DNA of 64,000 nucleotides from an uncultured Phascolarctobacterium sp. (GTDB taxonomy: Bacteria; Bacillota; Negativicutes; Acidaminococcales; Acidaminococcaceae): assembly GCA_900545535.1 (NCBI GenBank), contig UQZN01000010.1, forward strand, positions 1 through 64,000. The letters are read 5' to 3'. The notes under the pieces are model-generated. The model had not been told where the DNA came from, did no database searches, and saw nothing but the letters and a program-made list of their open reading frames with translations. Each line of letters begins with the position of its first letter. Position 1 is the first letter of the stretch. A program made the position numbers and the translations under genes. Positions 34,595 to 43,551 of this stretch are shown here, piece by piece.

Positions 34595-36412
34595 TTAAAA
34601 GGTGCGTTCATAGGTCAGCATCCAGTTGCGTTCTTCCAGCAATGCGCCGGAAGTACCGTTGCTGGAACCGGTTCTGATATCGTCTCTGTTCAGCAGATTA
34701 TACACAGTCAGTCTTAAAGTGTCTTGATCTGTCAGTTTATGCGCAATGTTCATGTTAATGTCAAGCATCGGTTTGGTTCCATTTACGCGGCCTGCCATAT
34801 AGTTGGCAAAAATATTGGCTGAAGTTTTTGCAAGTTTATAGCCTACGCCAGCGTTCAACCCCAGTTTAAAATCAGTGCGTTCCCATTCTCCGCTGCCAAT
34901 GGTTTTCTGCTGCGGGTTGGCATAGGAAACTCCTAAATTGTAGCTGAATTTCTGGCTCAAAGCTTTTTCATAGCTCAGTTCAACGCCGGTATTACGGTAT
35001 TTTTCGGCATTTTTATAAATATTAAGGCCAGTGGCACTATCTTTGGCACGATAGATCCTGTCATCGATTTCCATATGGAAAACATTTAATTTAAGCAGAT
35101 CGCTGTCGGTAAATTTCTTTTTCCAGCCCAGTTCATAGTTCCAGCCGCTTTCTGCTTTCAGGTCAGGGTTCATGACCTGGGTAGATGTGCCCCATTGTTC
35201 GTTGACGTTGGGAGCGCGCATCGATTTATTGATGTTCAGGTAAAGATTTTCATTTTCTCTGAGGTTTTGCAATATTTGAAGCTGCGGGCAGAATTTACTG
35301 CCTGATTCTTCTACATATGCTTCGCGGGCGCCTAAAAACAGTTTTGTTTTGGCACCCAGCTGCGTTTCGGTCATGAAGAATACTGCACCGCTGTCACGTT
35401 TGGCGCTTTCAGCTCCGACAGTATTTTTGGTGTCTTCATTTTCATAGTTGGCGCCGGCCGTTAAAACAACCTTTCCCAGCTGCCATTTATTTTGAATATC
35501 GGCACCGATATTATGACCTTTTTGATGTGTAGTAGTATTGTATTTCCAATCTCTGCTGCGCATATATACGGCAGCGGATAAATCATTATTGTTATAGCGC
35601 ATTTGCCCAAAATGATATTGGATATTGCTATGGAAACCAGGTGCATATTGCCCATTATTTAATTTGGAGCAGTCGGAAATCTTTTTGCTGTACATATATT
35701 GAAACAGCAAATTATCGGTTATATTATATTGCAGATTCAAGCTGTCTTTTTCCAGGTTATCTCCCATATAAAAACTTGTAGGATTGGACTGATACACTTT
35801 GCCGCGCCCTTTGGATTGCTGACGGCTGTAACTGATTTGTAATTTATCGGTCGCAACATTGACTGCGCCTTTGAACTTATTTTTATCGCCCCAGCCTGCA
35901 AGGACTTTGGTTTTGCCCTGTTTTTTATTGGTTATGATATTGATGACACCGGCACTGGCGTTAGAGCCATATAATACTGCCGAGCCGCCTTTTACTACTT
36001 CGATCCTGTCAATGATGTCGGTCGAAATGGATTCAAGATCATAGTTACCGTCCTGATTGAGCGGAATGCCGTTGACTAAAATAGCAACATTATCCTTGGA
36101 TACGCCTCTAAAACCAATATATGTGTTGCCCGTAGGCGAAGCAGTCAGCGTAAAGCCGGGTATATTTCTAACTACTTCCATGACATTGTTGGCACCCAAG
36201 CGTTCAATTTTTTCCTGGTCAAATATTTCCGTTGCCGCAGGGATCTCAAGGTCACGTGTTTCATAGCGCGTAGCAGTAACTAACACAGGGTCCAGTTCAA
36301 AGCGTTCTATCTCGTTTTGTTGTTTGTCAGCAAATGCTGTACCCCCCCAGATGACACTCCCGCTTATCAATGCTACCATCAGTGTACTTTTACTCAAACT
36401 TTTCTTCATCAT
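34595..36412 (-). CDS. TonB-dependent outer-membrane receptor (module 2)
   Basis: Around 605 residues from ATG 36412 (AAGGAG 9 bases upstream): signal peptide with SVIWGGTAFA cleavage, TonB box PVLVTATRYE, plug with VKGGSAVLYGSNASAGVINIIT, barrel ending WMLTYERTF. First gene of the module 2 operon. Close relative of the receptors at 37664, 45840 and 933, which share the signal-peptide sequence. The gene is transcribed away from a MerR gene. No riboswitch is present in its leader. Confidence 0.93.
   Translation of the reverse strand: MMKKSLSKSTLMVALISGSVIWGGTAFADKQQNEIERFELDPVLVTATRYETRDLEIPAATEIFDQEKIERLGANNVMEVVRNIPGFTLTASPTGNTYIGFRGVSKDNVAILVNGIPLNQDGNYDLESISTDIIDRIEVVKGGSAVLYGSNASAGVINIITNKKQGKTKVLAGWGDKNKFKGAVNVATDKLQISYSRQQSKGRGKVYQSNPTSFYMGDNLEKDSLNLQYNITDNLLFQYMYSKKISDCSKLNNGQYAPGFHSNIQYHFGQMRYNNNDLSAAVYMRSRDWKYNTTTHQKGHNIGADIQNKWQLGKVVLTAGANYENEDTKNTVGAESAKRDSGAVFFMTETQLGAKTKLFLGAREAYVEESGSKFCPQLQILQNLRENENLYLNINKSMRAPNVNEQWGTSTQVMNPDLKAESGWNYELGWKKKFTDSDLLKLNVFHMEIDDRIYRAKDSATGLNIYKNAEKYRNTGVELSYEKALSQKFSYNLGVSYANPQQKTIGSGEWERTDFKLGLNAGVGYKLAKTSANIFANYMAGRVNGTKPMLDINMNIAHKLTDQDTLRLTVYNLLNRDDIRTGSSNGTSGALLEERNWMLTYERTF
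36342..36348. repeat. C7 homopolymer in signal-peptide codons
   Basis: Same tract and context as 2707-2713. Confidence 0.6.
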
Positions 36413-36440
36413 CAGCTCTAACTCCTTGCCATTTAATGTG

Positions 36441-36523
36441 TAATACAGTAAAATCATATTAGTCACTATTATGCACGTTTTTTCTTTTTGATAATTTATT
36501 TAATTAGCTTTTGTTACTGTATT
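36441..36523. promoter_or_regulatory. Spaced 11-bp inverted repeat between receptor and MerR genes
   Basis: TAATACAGTAA (36441-36451) and TTACTGTATTA (36513-36523) are perfect inverted copies 61 bases apart. The right copy overlaps the -35 box of the merR promoter (TTACTT 36521-36526, 17 bases, TATAAT 36544-36549). Candidate regulator site, possibly with looping. Confidence 0.55.
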
Positions 36524-36531
36524 ACTTATCT

Positions 36532-36563
36532 AATGATAAAGTATATAATGCTTATAGTGTCAA
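36532..36563 (-). promoter_or_regulatory. MerR-type promoter of module 2
   Basis: Minus strand TTGACA (36563-36558), 20-base spacer, TATCAT (36537-36532). The overlong spacer is the hallmark of promoters that need MerR distortion for activity. It overlaps the divergent merR promoter. Confidence 0.6.
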
Positions 36564-36572
36564 GGTGGTTTT

Positions 36573-37412
36573 ATGCAAAATATATCAAAAAATTATTTTA
36601 CGCCCGGGGAACTTGCCAAATTAACTGGCATTTCCAAGCAGATTCTTCTTTATTATGATAAAAACAATATTTTTTCGCCTACCTTTGTCGATGACAAAGG
36701 TTATCGTTATTATTCTTTATCGCAGTATTTTTCTTTAGAAATTCTTATAACCATGCGTAAACTGGATATTCCGCTTCAAGACATCATGGCGTATCTGCAT
36801 AATAAAAATCTTCAGGACCTTAAAAAGATCTACAGTCAAAAATTAAGCGAATATCGATATAAAATAAAGCAGCTGCAGCAATACGAAGCGGCGCTTGAAA
36901 AACGTCTGACCCGTTTGGATAAAATAGAAAACATACGCCTTGATCAGATAATGCTGTCTGAAGAGCCTGAACAGTTATATTATCAAAGCAAGGAAATTTT
37001 TTTAACCCAACCCACTAAAATACGGATTTTAAAAATTGCAGAGTATATGCTGCCGCATTTACGTTCCCAGTTTTTAGAGGATTGTGTTATTGGTTTTTCG
37101 TTAGACCAGAATGAATTTCTTGACTGCGGCAAATTATCCAGATACAGGATCTTTGTACAGATAGACGACTGTAATATAGATGCTGTTGCTGATATTCTCT
37201 GTAAAAAATCCGGCTTATATCTTTCGTTGTATTGTAATTGCCATTATGGGCTTATTGATGATGACATCAAATTGAAAATTAAAAATTTCCTTGAACTGAA
37301 TCATTTGAAGCCTTGCAGTGATATTTTTGTATTTCCTATCAGGAATTATTGGTCTGCCACTACTACTAAAGAAGAAATTTCCCAGATTTGTCTGCAGGTA
37401 GAATATATTTGA
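36573..37412 (+). CDS. MerR-family regulator with BmrR-like effector domain (module 2)
   Basis: A 279-residue regulator: winged helix TPGELAKLTGISKQILLYYDKNNIF near 10-34, wing YRYYSLSQYFSLEIL, long coiled coil (70-120), and a C-terminal effector domain related to the BmrR/GyrI-like fold (GLYLSLYCNCHYG near 215). BmrR-type domains bind flat hydrophobic or cationic ligands, which would suit a tetrapyrrole. It faces the module 2 promoter, overlapping its own, so it likely controls the module in response to the imported compound (inference). Paralogue of 48081-48911. Confidence 0.9.
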   Translation: MQNISKNYFTPGELAKLTGISKQILLYYDKNNIFSPTFVDDKGYRYYSLSQYFSLEILITMRKLDIPLQDIMAYLHNKNLQDLKKIYSQKLSEYRYKIKQLQQYEAALEKRLTRLDKIENIRLDQIMLSEEPEQLYYQSKEIFLTQPTKIRILKIAEYMLPHLRSQFLEDCVIGFSLDQNEFLDCGKLSRYRIFVQIDDCNIDAVADILCKKSGLYLSLYCNCHYGLIDDDIKLKIKNFLELNHLKPCSDIFVFPIRNYWSATTTKEEISQICLQVEYI

Positions 37413-37414
37413 TA

Positions 37415-37441
37415 AGGTGTACAATGATTGTATACTTTTTA
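37415..37441 (+). terminator. Terminator of the module 2 merR gene
   Basis: 9-bp stem GTGTACAAT/ATTGTATAC with a one-base centre, then CTTTTTAT on the plus strand; starts 3 bases after the stop codon. Confidence 0.65.
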
Positions 37442-37484
37442 TATTTTGCTTATACTTGTTTTTAGCCGTAAAAAAAACTCTGAG

Positions 37485-37622
37485 TATTTTGGGACTATAC
37501 CCCGAAAAACGGACAGTGAAATAAAACACCTCCTGTTGTAGAATAGAAACTACAGCCGGAGGTGTTGTTATGTCCTGAAAATATACCAGGGTTGCAAATT
37601 TTAGTGAAGAAGTGCTTAGACG
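37485..37622 (+). mobile_element. Relic of the 5' end of an IS3-family element
   Basis: A 5' segment with the layout of IS3-family left ends: terminal GGGACTATACCCCGAAAAACGG, a hairpin pair ACACCTCC/GGAGGTGT with ribosome site, then ATG (37570) followed at codon 3 by TGA and, in frame, KYTRVANFSEEVLRRKAAGG, like the start of an orfA transposase. It stops at the following terminator; no further transposase remains. Confidence 0.45.
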
Positions 37623-37665
37623 AAAAGCAGCAGGCGGCGCCCAAGCGCTGCCTGCTGCTTTTTTT
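37623..37665 (-). terminator. Terminator of the 37664-39562 receptor gene
   Basis: Stem AGCAGCAGGC/GCCTGCTGCT extended by GCGC pairs with TTTT after it on either strand; overlaps the receptor stop codon. Confidence 0.85.
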
Positions 37666-39562
37666 AAAAGGTTCTGGTATAGGTTATTTTCCAGTTAAAT
37701 GGTAAATCAAGGTTACCATATCTGTTAGAATAGTTATCCCTGTCAAACAAATTATTCATCGTCAGGGTTATGTTGTCATTCTTAGTCAAATCATACGAAG
37801 TATTCCAGGTCAAACGGTTTCTTGACGGGACGTCATGCCCGCCGTAATATTCCCTGTCGCCTAAATATTTATATGTAAGGCCGCTTGTAAGCTTGCTGAT
37901 AGAATAAAAAACCGAAGCTGATACATCTATCCTGCCGTCATCCTGCACCCATTTGGGGTTGGCAGCGGAAGGATCTTTTACTTCGGGGTTGCCATAGCCA
38001 ATTCCCAAAGAATAGCGCCATTTATCATTTACATTATGGGTAAATTCTGCTTCGATACCGGTATTTCTAAAATCGCCTTTGTTTATGGCATACTGTTCAC
38101 CGGTACCGGGATCTTTATCGCTCCAGCCTATTTTATTTTCAAAATCCATATGGAAGACTGCAAGCTTGATGCTTTTGTTATCGTAGATTTTTTTGATACC
38201 TGTTTCATAGGTCCAGCCTTCTTCGGGCTTTAATGTACCGGCCGCGGCTTTTTTGCCATAGTATGAATCTACTGTTGGCATTTGGAAAGCTTTGCCGATG
38301 TTTATGTACCACGAGGTATTGTCGTTGATTTTATACAGGGTTTGGAACTGCGGGTTCAGTATATTTTCGCTTTTTACCGGGTCGTCGATTATTTCGCCGC
38401 GCAGCCCCAGGGTAGCACTGAATTTATCGCTGAACACGTTGTTATACGAAAGGTAGATGGCGTTACTGGTTCTGTGGGCTTTATTGGCTTTGGTAACCAG
38501 ATTTTCATAGTTTTCGCGTCTTAGGCTGTAGCCGGTTATAAGGGTATTTTTTCCCAGTTTCCAGGTCTTTTGTACGTCACCGATATAGCTTGATAAATCG
38601 GCTGATGAGCTTACAGGGCCTGGTGTGGCTGCGGTAAAGTCGTAGCCTTCAGTACGGCGGTAGTTATAACCTACTATGGCTTTGATGCCGTTAGATTTGC
38701 CATCGTAGGTCAGTCCTGTAGTAATGCGTTTGTCGTCATAACGATAATTATATTTTTTATAGACTGAGCCTACTTTTTTGGCATCGTTATTGCTGCCACG
38801 GGTAATATTGCCGTCCTGATAGATGAAAGTAAAACCGATCTCATCTGTCAGCGCGGCGGAGATCCCGGCTCTGTTTTTCTGTCCTTTGCCTACCCACCAG
38901 TCGGTAGACGAGCCTTCCGGATAAGCGTTGCTGTGGGTAAGCTTGTTGGAATATTCTTTAGATGCGGTTACGATAAGTTTTTCACCCGCATAAGTAACGC
39001 CGTAATCTTTATAATAGTTGCCGACGGTTCCTTTTACTTTGACCTGAGTTTTGCCACCTGGCTTTTTAGTAATAATATTAACTACGCCACCCATAGCTTC
39101 GCTGCCGTACAGGGTTCCAGCGGCGCCTTTTATGATTTCTATTTGCTGTACCATATCTATGGGGATACCGTCTAAGGAGTTATAGTTTTTAAGGTTCATG
39201 GGGATACCGTCTACCATGATCAGGGTGCCACGGTCGTAGCCGCGGATAACGGTGCGGCCTGAACTGAAACCAAAATCCTGACCGGCGTCGCCGTAACCGG
39301 TACTTGTTAGGCCTACTTGATGTTCGATAGCGTCAAAAACGTTCTTATAGCCGGCTTCTTTGATATTTTGTTCAGTAATGATATTAGTGGTTGCCGGTGT
39401 ATCCAGGTCTCTGGTTTCTGTTCTTTGAGCAGTTACGATCATTGGGTCGAGCGTAAAGGCCTGATTTGGTTCCTCAGCATGTACTGCAGTACCCCCCCAG
39501 ATGACATTGCCAGTTATCAGTGCTACCATCAGTACACTTTTACTCAAATTCTTTTTTGACAT
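37664..39562 (-). CDS. TonB-dependent outer-membrane receptor under cobalamin riboswitch
   Basis: A 632-residue TBDR from ATG 39562 (AAGGAAG 7 bases upstream): signal peptide ending AVHA, TonB box PMIVTAQRTE, plug with IKGAAGTLYGSEAMGGVVNIIT, barrel ending WKITYTRTF. Single-gene unit with its own promoter, cobalamin riboswitch and terminator, so a corrinoid receptor of the BtuB kind is likely. Related in sequence to the module 2 and 3 receptors. Confidence 0.94.
   Translation of the reverse strand: MSKKNLSKSVLMVALITGNVIWGGTAVHAEEPNQAFTLDPMIVTAQRTETRDLDTPATTNIITEQNIKEAGYKNVFDAIEHQVGLTSTGYGDAGQDFGFSSGRTVIRGYDRGTLIMVDGIPMNLKNYNSLDGIPIDMVQQIEIIKGAAGTLYGSEAMGGVVNIITKKPGGKTQVKVKGTVGNYYKDYGVTYAGEKLIVTASKEYSNKLTHSNAYPEGSSTDWWVGKGQKNRAGISAALTDEIGFTFIYQDGNITRGSNNDAKKVGSVYKKYNYRYDDKRITTGLTYDGKSNGIKAIVGYNYRRTEGYDFTAATPGPVSSSADLSSYIGDVQKTWKLGKNTLITGYSLRRENYENLVTKANKAHRTSNAIYLSYNNVFSDKFSATLGLRGEIIDDPVKSENILNPQFQTLYKINDNTSWYINIGKAFQMPTVDSYYGKKAAAGTLKPEEGWTYETGIKKIYDNKSIKLAVFHMDFENKIGWSDKDPGTGEQYAINKGDFRNTGIEAEFTHNVNDKWRYSLGIGYGNPEVKDPSAANPKWVQDDGRIDVSASVFYSISKLTSGLTYKYLGDREYYGGHDVPSRNRLTWNTSYDLTKNDNITLTMNNLFDRDNYSNRYGNLDLPFNWKITYTRTF
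39492..39498. repeat. C7 homopolymer in signal-peptide codons
   Basis: Same tract and context as 2707-2713. Confidence 0.6.
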
Positions 39563-39663
39563 ACTCAACTTCCTTTCACTACATTTTTATTATTGAAATA
39601 AAGACATTTCCTGTACTCATTCTTTATGACCGCACATTATTTGCCTTTACTTGCAATCACCCA

Positions 39664-39699
39664 AAATAAAAATACCTTCTGCGCTAAGGCAAAAGGCAT
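39664..39699 (-). terminator. Terminator of the 39.8-kb cobalamin riboswitch
   Basis: 11-bp stem ATGCCTTTTGC with GCAGAAGGTAT (two G-U pairs), then TTTTATTTT on the minus strand, between aptamer and start codon. Confidence 0.75.
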
Positions 39700-39767
39700 T
39701 GAACAGCTTAATTCAAAATAAAAGAAGCCGATAACATTACCTAACTGTCTCACGCAGCAGTAAAGTA

Positions 39768-39923
39768 ATTATCAGGCAGTTCTTCTGACTCAAGTTCATC
39801 ATTCATCCAAGCCTTCCCAGATAAATTCCAGTGGCATATTTTGGATGAACTCACTTTTACAGCGACGGGATCGTGTGGGTTTTACACCCAGCTTCTCTAT
39901 TAAGACCTGTGTCACCTGATAAT
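39768..39923 (-). promoter_or_regulatory. Cobalamin riboswitch of the 37664-39562 receptor gene
   Basis: Perfect 9-bp P1 (39923-39915 with 39776-39768), hairpin CTGGGTGTAAAACCCA, core GATCCCGTCGCTGTAA (complement of 39857-39872) and the 3' CTTGAGTCAGAAGAACTGCC segment. Canonical long btuB-type aptamer with a terminator downstream. Confidence 0.93.
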
Positions 39924-39945
39924 ATTCATATACATTTATTTTGCA

Positions 39946-39974
39946 AGTATACTATAAATAATTTTACAATGCAA
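39946..39974 (-). promoter_or_regulatory. Promoter of the riboswitch-receptor unit
   Basis: Minus strand TTGCAT (39974-39969), 17-base spacer, TATACT (39951-39946); start just upstream of the aptamer. Confidence 0.7.
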
Positions 39975-40030
39975 TCTTTTATTTTTATTTGTTATTTAAT
40001 TTTCTTTTTCAATAACTATTTTGTTGCATA

Positions 40031-40066
40031 AAAAGAACCCGCGCAAGCTTGCTTGCGCGGGTTCTG
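40031..40066 (-). terminator. Terminator of the OmpH-like gene
   Basis: Very stable 13-bp stem AGAACCCGCGCAA/TTGCGCGGGTTCT followed by TTTTTATG on the minus strand, 16 bases after the stop codon. Confidence 0.88.
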
Positions 40067-40081
40067 AGATTATTCTGTATT

Positions 40082-40507
40082 TTATTTCAGCAATTCAGCA
40101 ATTACATCGTTGGTCAGGTCTTTGCCGCCATACAGCATTGCGCTGCTGTCAACTACGCTGCTGATGCCGGCACGTTTGGCTACTGTGGCAATAGCTTTCT
40201 GAACTTTTTTCTGGATCGGCCCCATCAGGTCCTGTTCGCGTTTGGCTACCTGCTGCGACAGTTTTTCGCCTAATGCCTGTTTACCGCTGTCATCTAAAGA
40301 GGCTGCCTTGCTTTCAAATTCCTGCTGCGCTTTTTGGCGTTCCAGGTCAACAGCGCTCATGGTAGTTTTGATATCAGGATAGCTTTGAAATACCTGCTGG
40401 ACATTAACGTAACCTACCATATTTCCGGCTTCGGCGGCTGATACAGCGCCGCAAATGCCCAGTGCCATGACAATCGTCAAAATAAAGGTCATAATTTGTT
40501 TTTTCAT
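40082..40507 (-). CDS. OmpH/Skp-like periplasmic chaperone
   Basis: A 141-residue protein: signal peptide with cleavage near VSA-AE (residue 24), then GYVNVQQVFQSYPDIKT typical of the OmpH start, and a long Gln/Lys-rich coiled coil (45-110). Skp proteins hold unfolded outer-membrane proteins in the periplasm, apt next to many receptors. ATG 40507 assumed; GTG 40519 or TTG 40516 lie closer to the AAGGAG. 43 bases downstream of the DUF1835 gene and probably co-transcribed. Confidence 0.85.
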   Translation of the reverse strand: MKKQIMTFILTIVMALGICGAVSAAEAGNMVGYVNVQQVFQSYPDIKTTMSAVDLERQKAQQEFESKAASLDDSGKQALGEKLSQQVAKREQDLMGPIQKKVQKAIATVAKRAGISSVVDSSAMLYGGKDLTNDVIAELLK

Positions 40508-40550
40508 CGTTTCCAACACTCCTTAATTTTTGTTTATAATAAATTTATTA

Positions 40551-41231
40551 TTACCGTTTTTTATCCCGAACTGCCGCAATAAATTTAGCCGCCGCCATAT
40601 CCGTCAGGCCGTAATCAGCAAACTTCAGCAACAGCTCCTGCACCAGCTGCATTTGTTCTGCTGAGCCATGAGCTGCGATATACCTGGTAATCCGATTATT
40701 CTTTTTCTTATAATCAAGATACAGCGCTATCCCTTTGTCCAAAAGTTCATTGCCAGTCACAAACCGCTGACGGTCAAGCAGGACTTTGGTATAGCATTTT
40801 TTATAATTTCCCAAAATCACAGGCAACGTATCAAGGACTTTAACTGTCCCATCAGCTTCCAACAGCTGAAATTTTATCTGCCCCGGATATTCTGCCTGTT
40901 CTAAAAAGGCAAGCAATGTTATTACATTTACTGCGCAGAACATATCATAGTCAAAATACAAATGTAGAGTATCATAATTCTTCAAGCAGCTTTGCAGAAA
41001 GTTACCTGGAGATTTCTGCAGATATTCCTGTAAAGGAACTTCATAGGCAGCAGCTCTTAAACGATAAAATGCGTCTGAAAATATTTCTGCGCAGGTTTCA
41101 CCTTCGCACATCGCTTCGTTAAAAGGCAATATATCGTCCTGTGGGAGTTGCTTTTTAAGCTGATTTGCAGTTATTTCCCCGCTTGTAATATGCAGGATAT
41201 TTTCCGGACTGATCTGTTTATTGTTCTGCAT
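40551..41231 (-). CDS. DUF1835-domain protein
   Basis: A 226-residue cytoplasmic protein with the DUF1835 signature ILHITSGEITANQLKK near 12-27 and DILPFNEAMCEG near 33-44, and a basic C-terminal helix pair (NRITRYIAAHGSAEQMQLVQELL). Family members are common in Firmicutes and of unknown function. The Asp and Glu in 'DILPFNEA' suggest a conserved pocket. Upstream of the OmpH-like gene. Confidence 0.8.
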   Translation of the reverse strand: MQNNKQISPENILHITSGEITANQLKKQLPQDDILPFNEAMCEGETCAEIFSDAFYRLRAAAYEVPLQEYLQKSPGNFLQSCLKNYDTLHLYFDYDMFCAVNVITLLAFLEQAEYPGQIKFQLLEADGTVKVLDTLPVILGNYKKCYTKVLLDRQRFVTGNELLDKGIALYLDYKKKNNRITRYIAAHGSAEQMQLVQELLLKFADYGLTDMAAAKFIAAVRDKKR

Positions 41232-41441
41232 TTGTATCGTTGCCTGTTTCCTTAAAATATACTACTATATTTTGTCTGCTTGCACATGTAGATTATTATA
41301 AACGGTTTGCAGTCATCAGTCAATAATCATTGCTATTTATATTATTATATTATTTGATTGACTTTTCATCTGATTGGCAGTATTTTATAATTAGTTGTAT
41401 TAGATTAAGTTTTCTATTTTTAATTAAAAGGAGGTTTGTTT

Positions 41442-42224
41442 ATGCCTGATTTTGTCAGTGATTCTATTTTTAAAGACGCATTCTTAAGGGCTTCTCGTCA
41501 TTATATAGAGGCATTAGATTTGCCTGCATTTGATTCGAGGCGTTCTTCTGATGCGAAAGAGGCTATTGATTCTGCTGCCTGTATCAACAACAGAATGCTG
41601 CAAAGCTTTGCCGCCGATTTGAACGAGCAGCAAAAAAGCGATGTTTTGAATTCAACTTTATTGGCTCAATTAGCGGCAGATAAAGCTTATCCAAAAGATG
41701 AACACGGCCGTTATGACGTGAAAGGCTGGTACAATAAATTTTCAGAGGTTCTGCTGAATTTAGGCTGGGTAAGCCAGAATACGGCTTTCTGGCAATATAA
41801 AATACATGGTAAAAGCTTTACGGCCGACAAGGCTATTTTAGAAATCATCAACGGCCTGCTGCAAAACAACGCCTTGCTTTTAGCGCAGGCAACGATCAAT
41901 GCTTTAAAAAATTTGCCCGAAAATGATTCTAAGCTCACTCTGTTTAAATTTAATACGTGTTCTGACCAAATGGGTAATATCAGTCTTGGTGTCTGCACGC
42001 AAAAGAACAGTCTGATAGAGTATGATTTTGCAGCGCTTTATCTGGAGACAAAAAAGAATTTTAAGCAGATTTTGTTTATTGATTTTTCAACTTCTGATTT
42101 TAAGCTGTTCGCAGGCACAAACACTATCACTCTTAATCCCGACGTTTACAGCATCGTTCGCGATCAGGTAGCGCAAAAGCTTCACGACAGGGTTGGCAGT
42201 TATCTTGCGGGGCTTGATATTTAA
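41442..42224 (+). CDS. Protein of unknown function
   Basis: A 260-residue soluble protein with no signal peptide. Features: Asp/Ser/Ala-rich N-terminus, KDEHGRYDVKGWYNKFSEVLLNLGWVSQNTAFWQY near 85-120, and a strand-rich C-terminal half ending in a helix (QVAQKLHDRVGSYLAGL). Start ATG 41442 follows GGAGG by 7 bases. Single gene on the plus strand between modules, with its own terminator. No family recognised. Confidence 0.75.
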   Translation: MPDFVSDSIFKDAFLRASRHYIEALDLPAFDSRRSSDAKEAIDSAACINNRMLQSFAADLNEQQKSDVLNSTLLAQLAADKAYPKDEHGRYDVKGWYNKFSEVLLNLGWVSQNTAFWQYKIHGKSFTADKAILEIINGLLQNNALLLAQATINALKNLPENDSKLTLFKFNTCSDQMGNISLGVCTQKNSLIEYDFAALYLETKKNFKQILFIDFSTSDFKLFAGTNTITLNPDVYSIVRDQVAQKLHDRVGSYLAGLDI

Positions 42225-42238
42225 GGAGTATATATGTT

Positions 42239-42275
42239 AATGGCAGGGCCTATAAGTGCCCTGCCATTTTTTATT
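42239..42275 (+). terminator. Terminator of the 41442-42224 gene
   Basis: 10-bp stem ATGGCAGGGC/GCCCTGCCAT with 8-base loop and TTTTTTA on the plus strand. May also serve module 3 arriving from the other side. Confidence 0.85.
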
Positions 42276-43551
42276 TTTTGTTGTTATTTATATATTCTAG
42301 CGTATTGATCTGATCGATAAGCAGCTGCATAAAATTTTGCCAGCCTCTTATACCGGCAAAAAAGATGTTTTTTGATTTTATTTTACAGGATGGCATGGAA
42401 AAGTTTAAATATAAAGTTTTGTCAAAATCGCCAATTGCCATTCGTTCTCTTTCACTGCCTAAAAACAGCTGGTAATTATCAGGTTTTAATTGCTCCAATA
42501 CCATACTTTCGTCCCAATAGCGATATTTATTACTACAGCTGTCATTTTCCTGTATACTTCTTTTTAAATAAAATTCCTCAGCCAGCAAAAGTTCACATTC
42601 ACTGTTTTGTATTCCCCTAAGTATACTATCGGCTATTGAGCAGGGTGCTGTTGTAATTATGCGTTGTAATCTGTATTCTAAATAGTTATGTTTTACCAGG
42701 CAGCATTCATCAAAAATATCCTTTGCAGCTATTTCTATCTCGCTGTTAACAGCTTTTAATTTTGGTGGCTGTTGTAATGCTTCACCTACAGCCTGCAGCC
42801 ATGCAACAGTATTTGTAAAGCCATATGGCCAGGGAGCTATAATATATCGCTGCCCTGTTTGTTCATAAATACTTTCGGCGATCAAGCTGCCCATTTCTGG
42901 TGTCAGTACTATATTCAGTGCAGCTTCTGATAGTTTTTCCAGTTCTGCCAGTTCCAGCTGATCTTCACCTAGTACAATACCTATTTCGTAACCTGCTGCT
43001 GAGAGAAGTCTTTTTATTTCTGCTAAATCTCCCTGCCAATGTGGAAAGCATGTACAGATTCCCAAAAGGTTGACTTTATTTTTTTGTCTGCTTGTAGAAA
43101 CTTTAAAAGTACTTTTTTTGAGAAGCTCCAATAGCGCTTTTTGATAGCCATTTGCAAAAGCTCCTGTAAATCCACCTGTTTCTATGGCCAGAATAGGGCA
43201 AGTTACATTATTTTTTTTGCAAATCCCTTCTATATCGTCACCGATAAGGCTCATGGAACAACTGGTTAAAACTGCAAGTAAGCTTGGATTGTTTACGTTT
43301 AATACTTCTGCCAGGCTGGCTGATAATGATTCTTCAACTCCATATAAAATATCTTTTTGCCTTGCTTCTGAACAGAAGAGCCTTGTTTCATAGTTTTTTA
43401 CTGCATTTGTAAGTTCGCGTTCGCCTATTACTGCGCACCATCTGGGGCTGTTAAGGATAACGCTTGTATTTTTAACGCTTAATATTGCTGCGGCTGCTCC
43501 AATCATTTGGCAATATCCTGTACATGGGCGAAATTTATTCAAATTATTCAT
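42271..43551 (-). CDS. Nitrogenase component 1-like subunit B (module 3)
   Basis: A 426-residue PF00148 protein: Cys14 (PCTGYCQMIGAA), Cys39 (SPRWCAV) and Cys98 in TSCSMSLIGDD. Blocks such as RLFCSEARQKDILYGV and SERERMAIGDFDKTLYLNFSMP are shared with 31017-32309, so both are the same subunit of paralogous enzymes. Overlaps subunit A by 8 bases. AT-richer than the pyr genes of the window. Confidence 0.9.
   Translation of the reverse strand: MNNLNKFRPCTGYCQMIGAAAAILSVKNTSVILNSPRWCAVIGERELTNAVKNYETRLFCSEARQKDILYGVEESLSASLAEVLNVNNPSLLAVLTSCSMSLIGDDIEGICKKNNVTCPILAIETGGFTGAFANGYQKALLELLKKSTFKVSTSRQKNKVNLLGICTCFPHWQGDLAEIKRLLSAAGYEIGIVLGEDQLELAELEKLSEAALNIVLTPEMGSLIAESIYEQTGQRYIIAPWPYGFTNTVAWLQAVGEALQQPPKLKAVNSEIEIAAKDIFDECCLVKHNYLEYRLQRIITTAPCSIADSILRGIQNSECELLLAEEFYLKRSIQENDSCSNKYRYWDESMVLEQLKPDNYQLFLGSERERMAIGDFDKTLYLNFSMPSCKIKSKNIFFAGIRGWQNFMQLLIDQINTLEYINNNKK

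Noticed and set aside
36413..36572. Cobalamin riboswitch before the module 2 receptor
   Set aside because: No core box or P1 found; the leader is short and AT-rich, with only the inverted repeat and MerR-type promoter.
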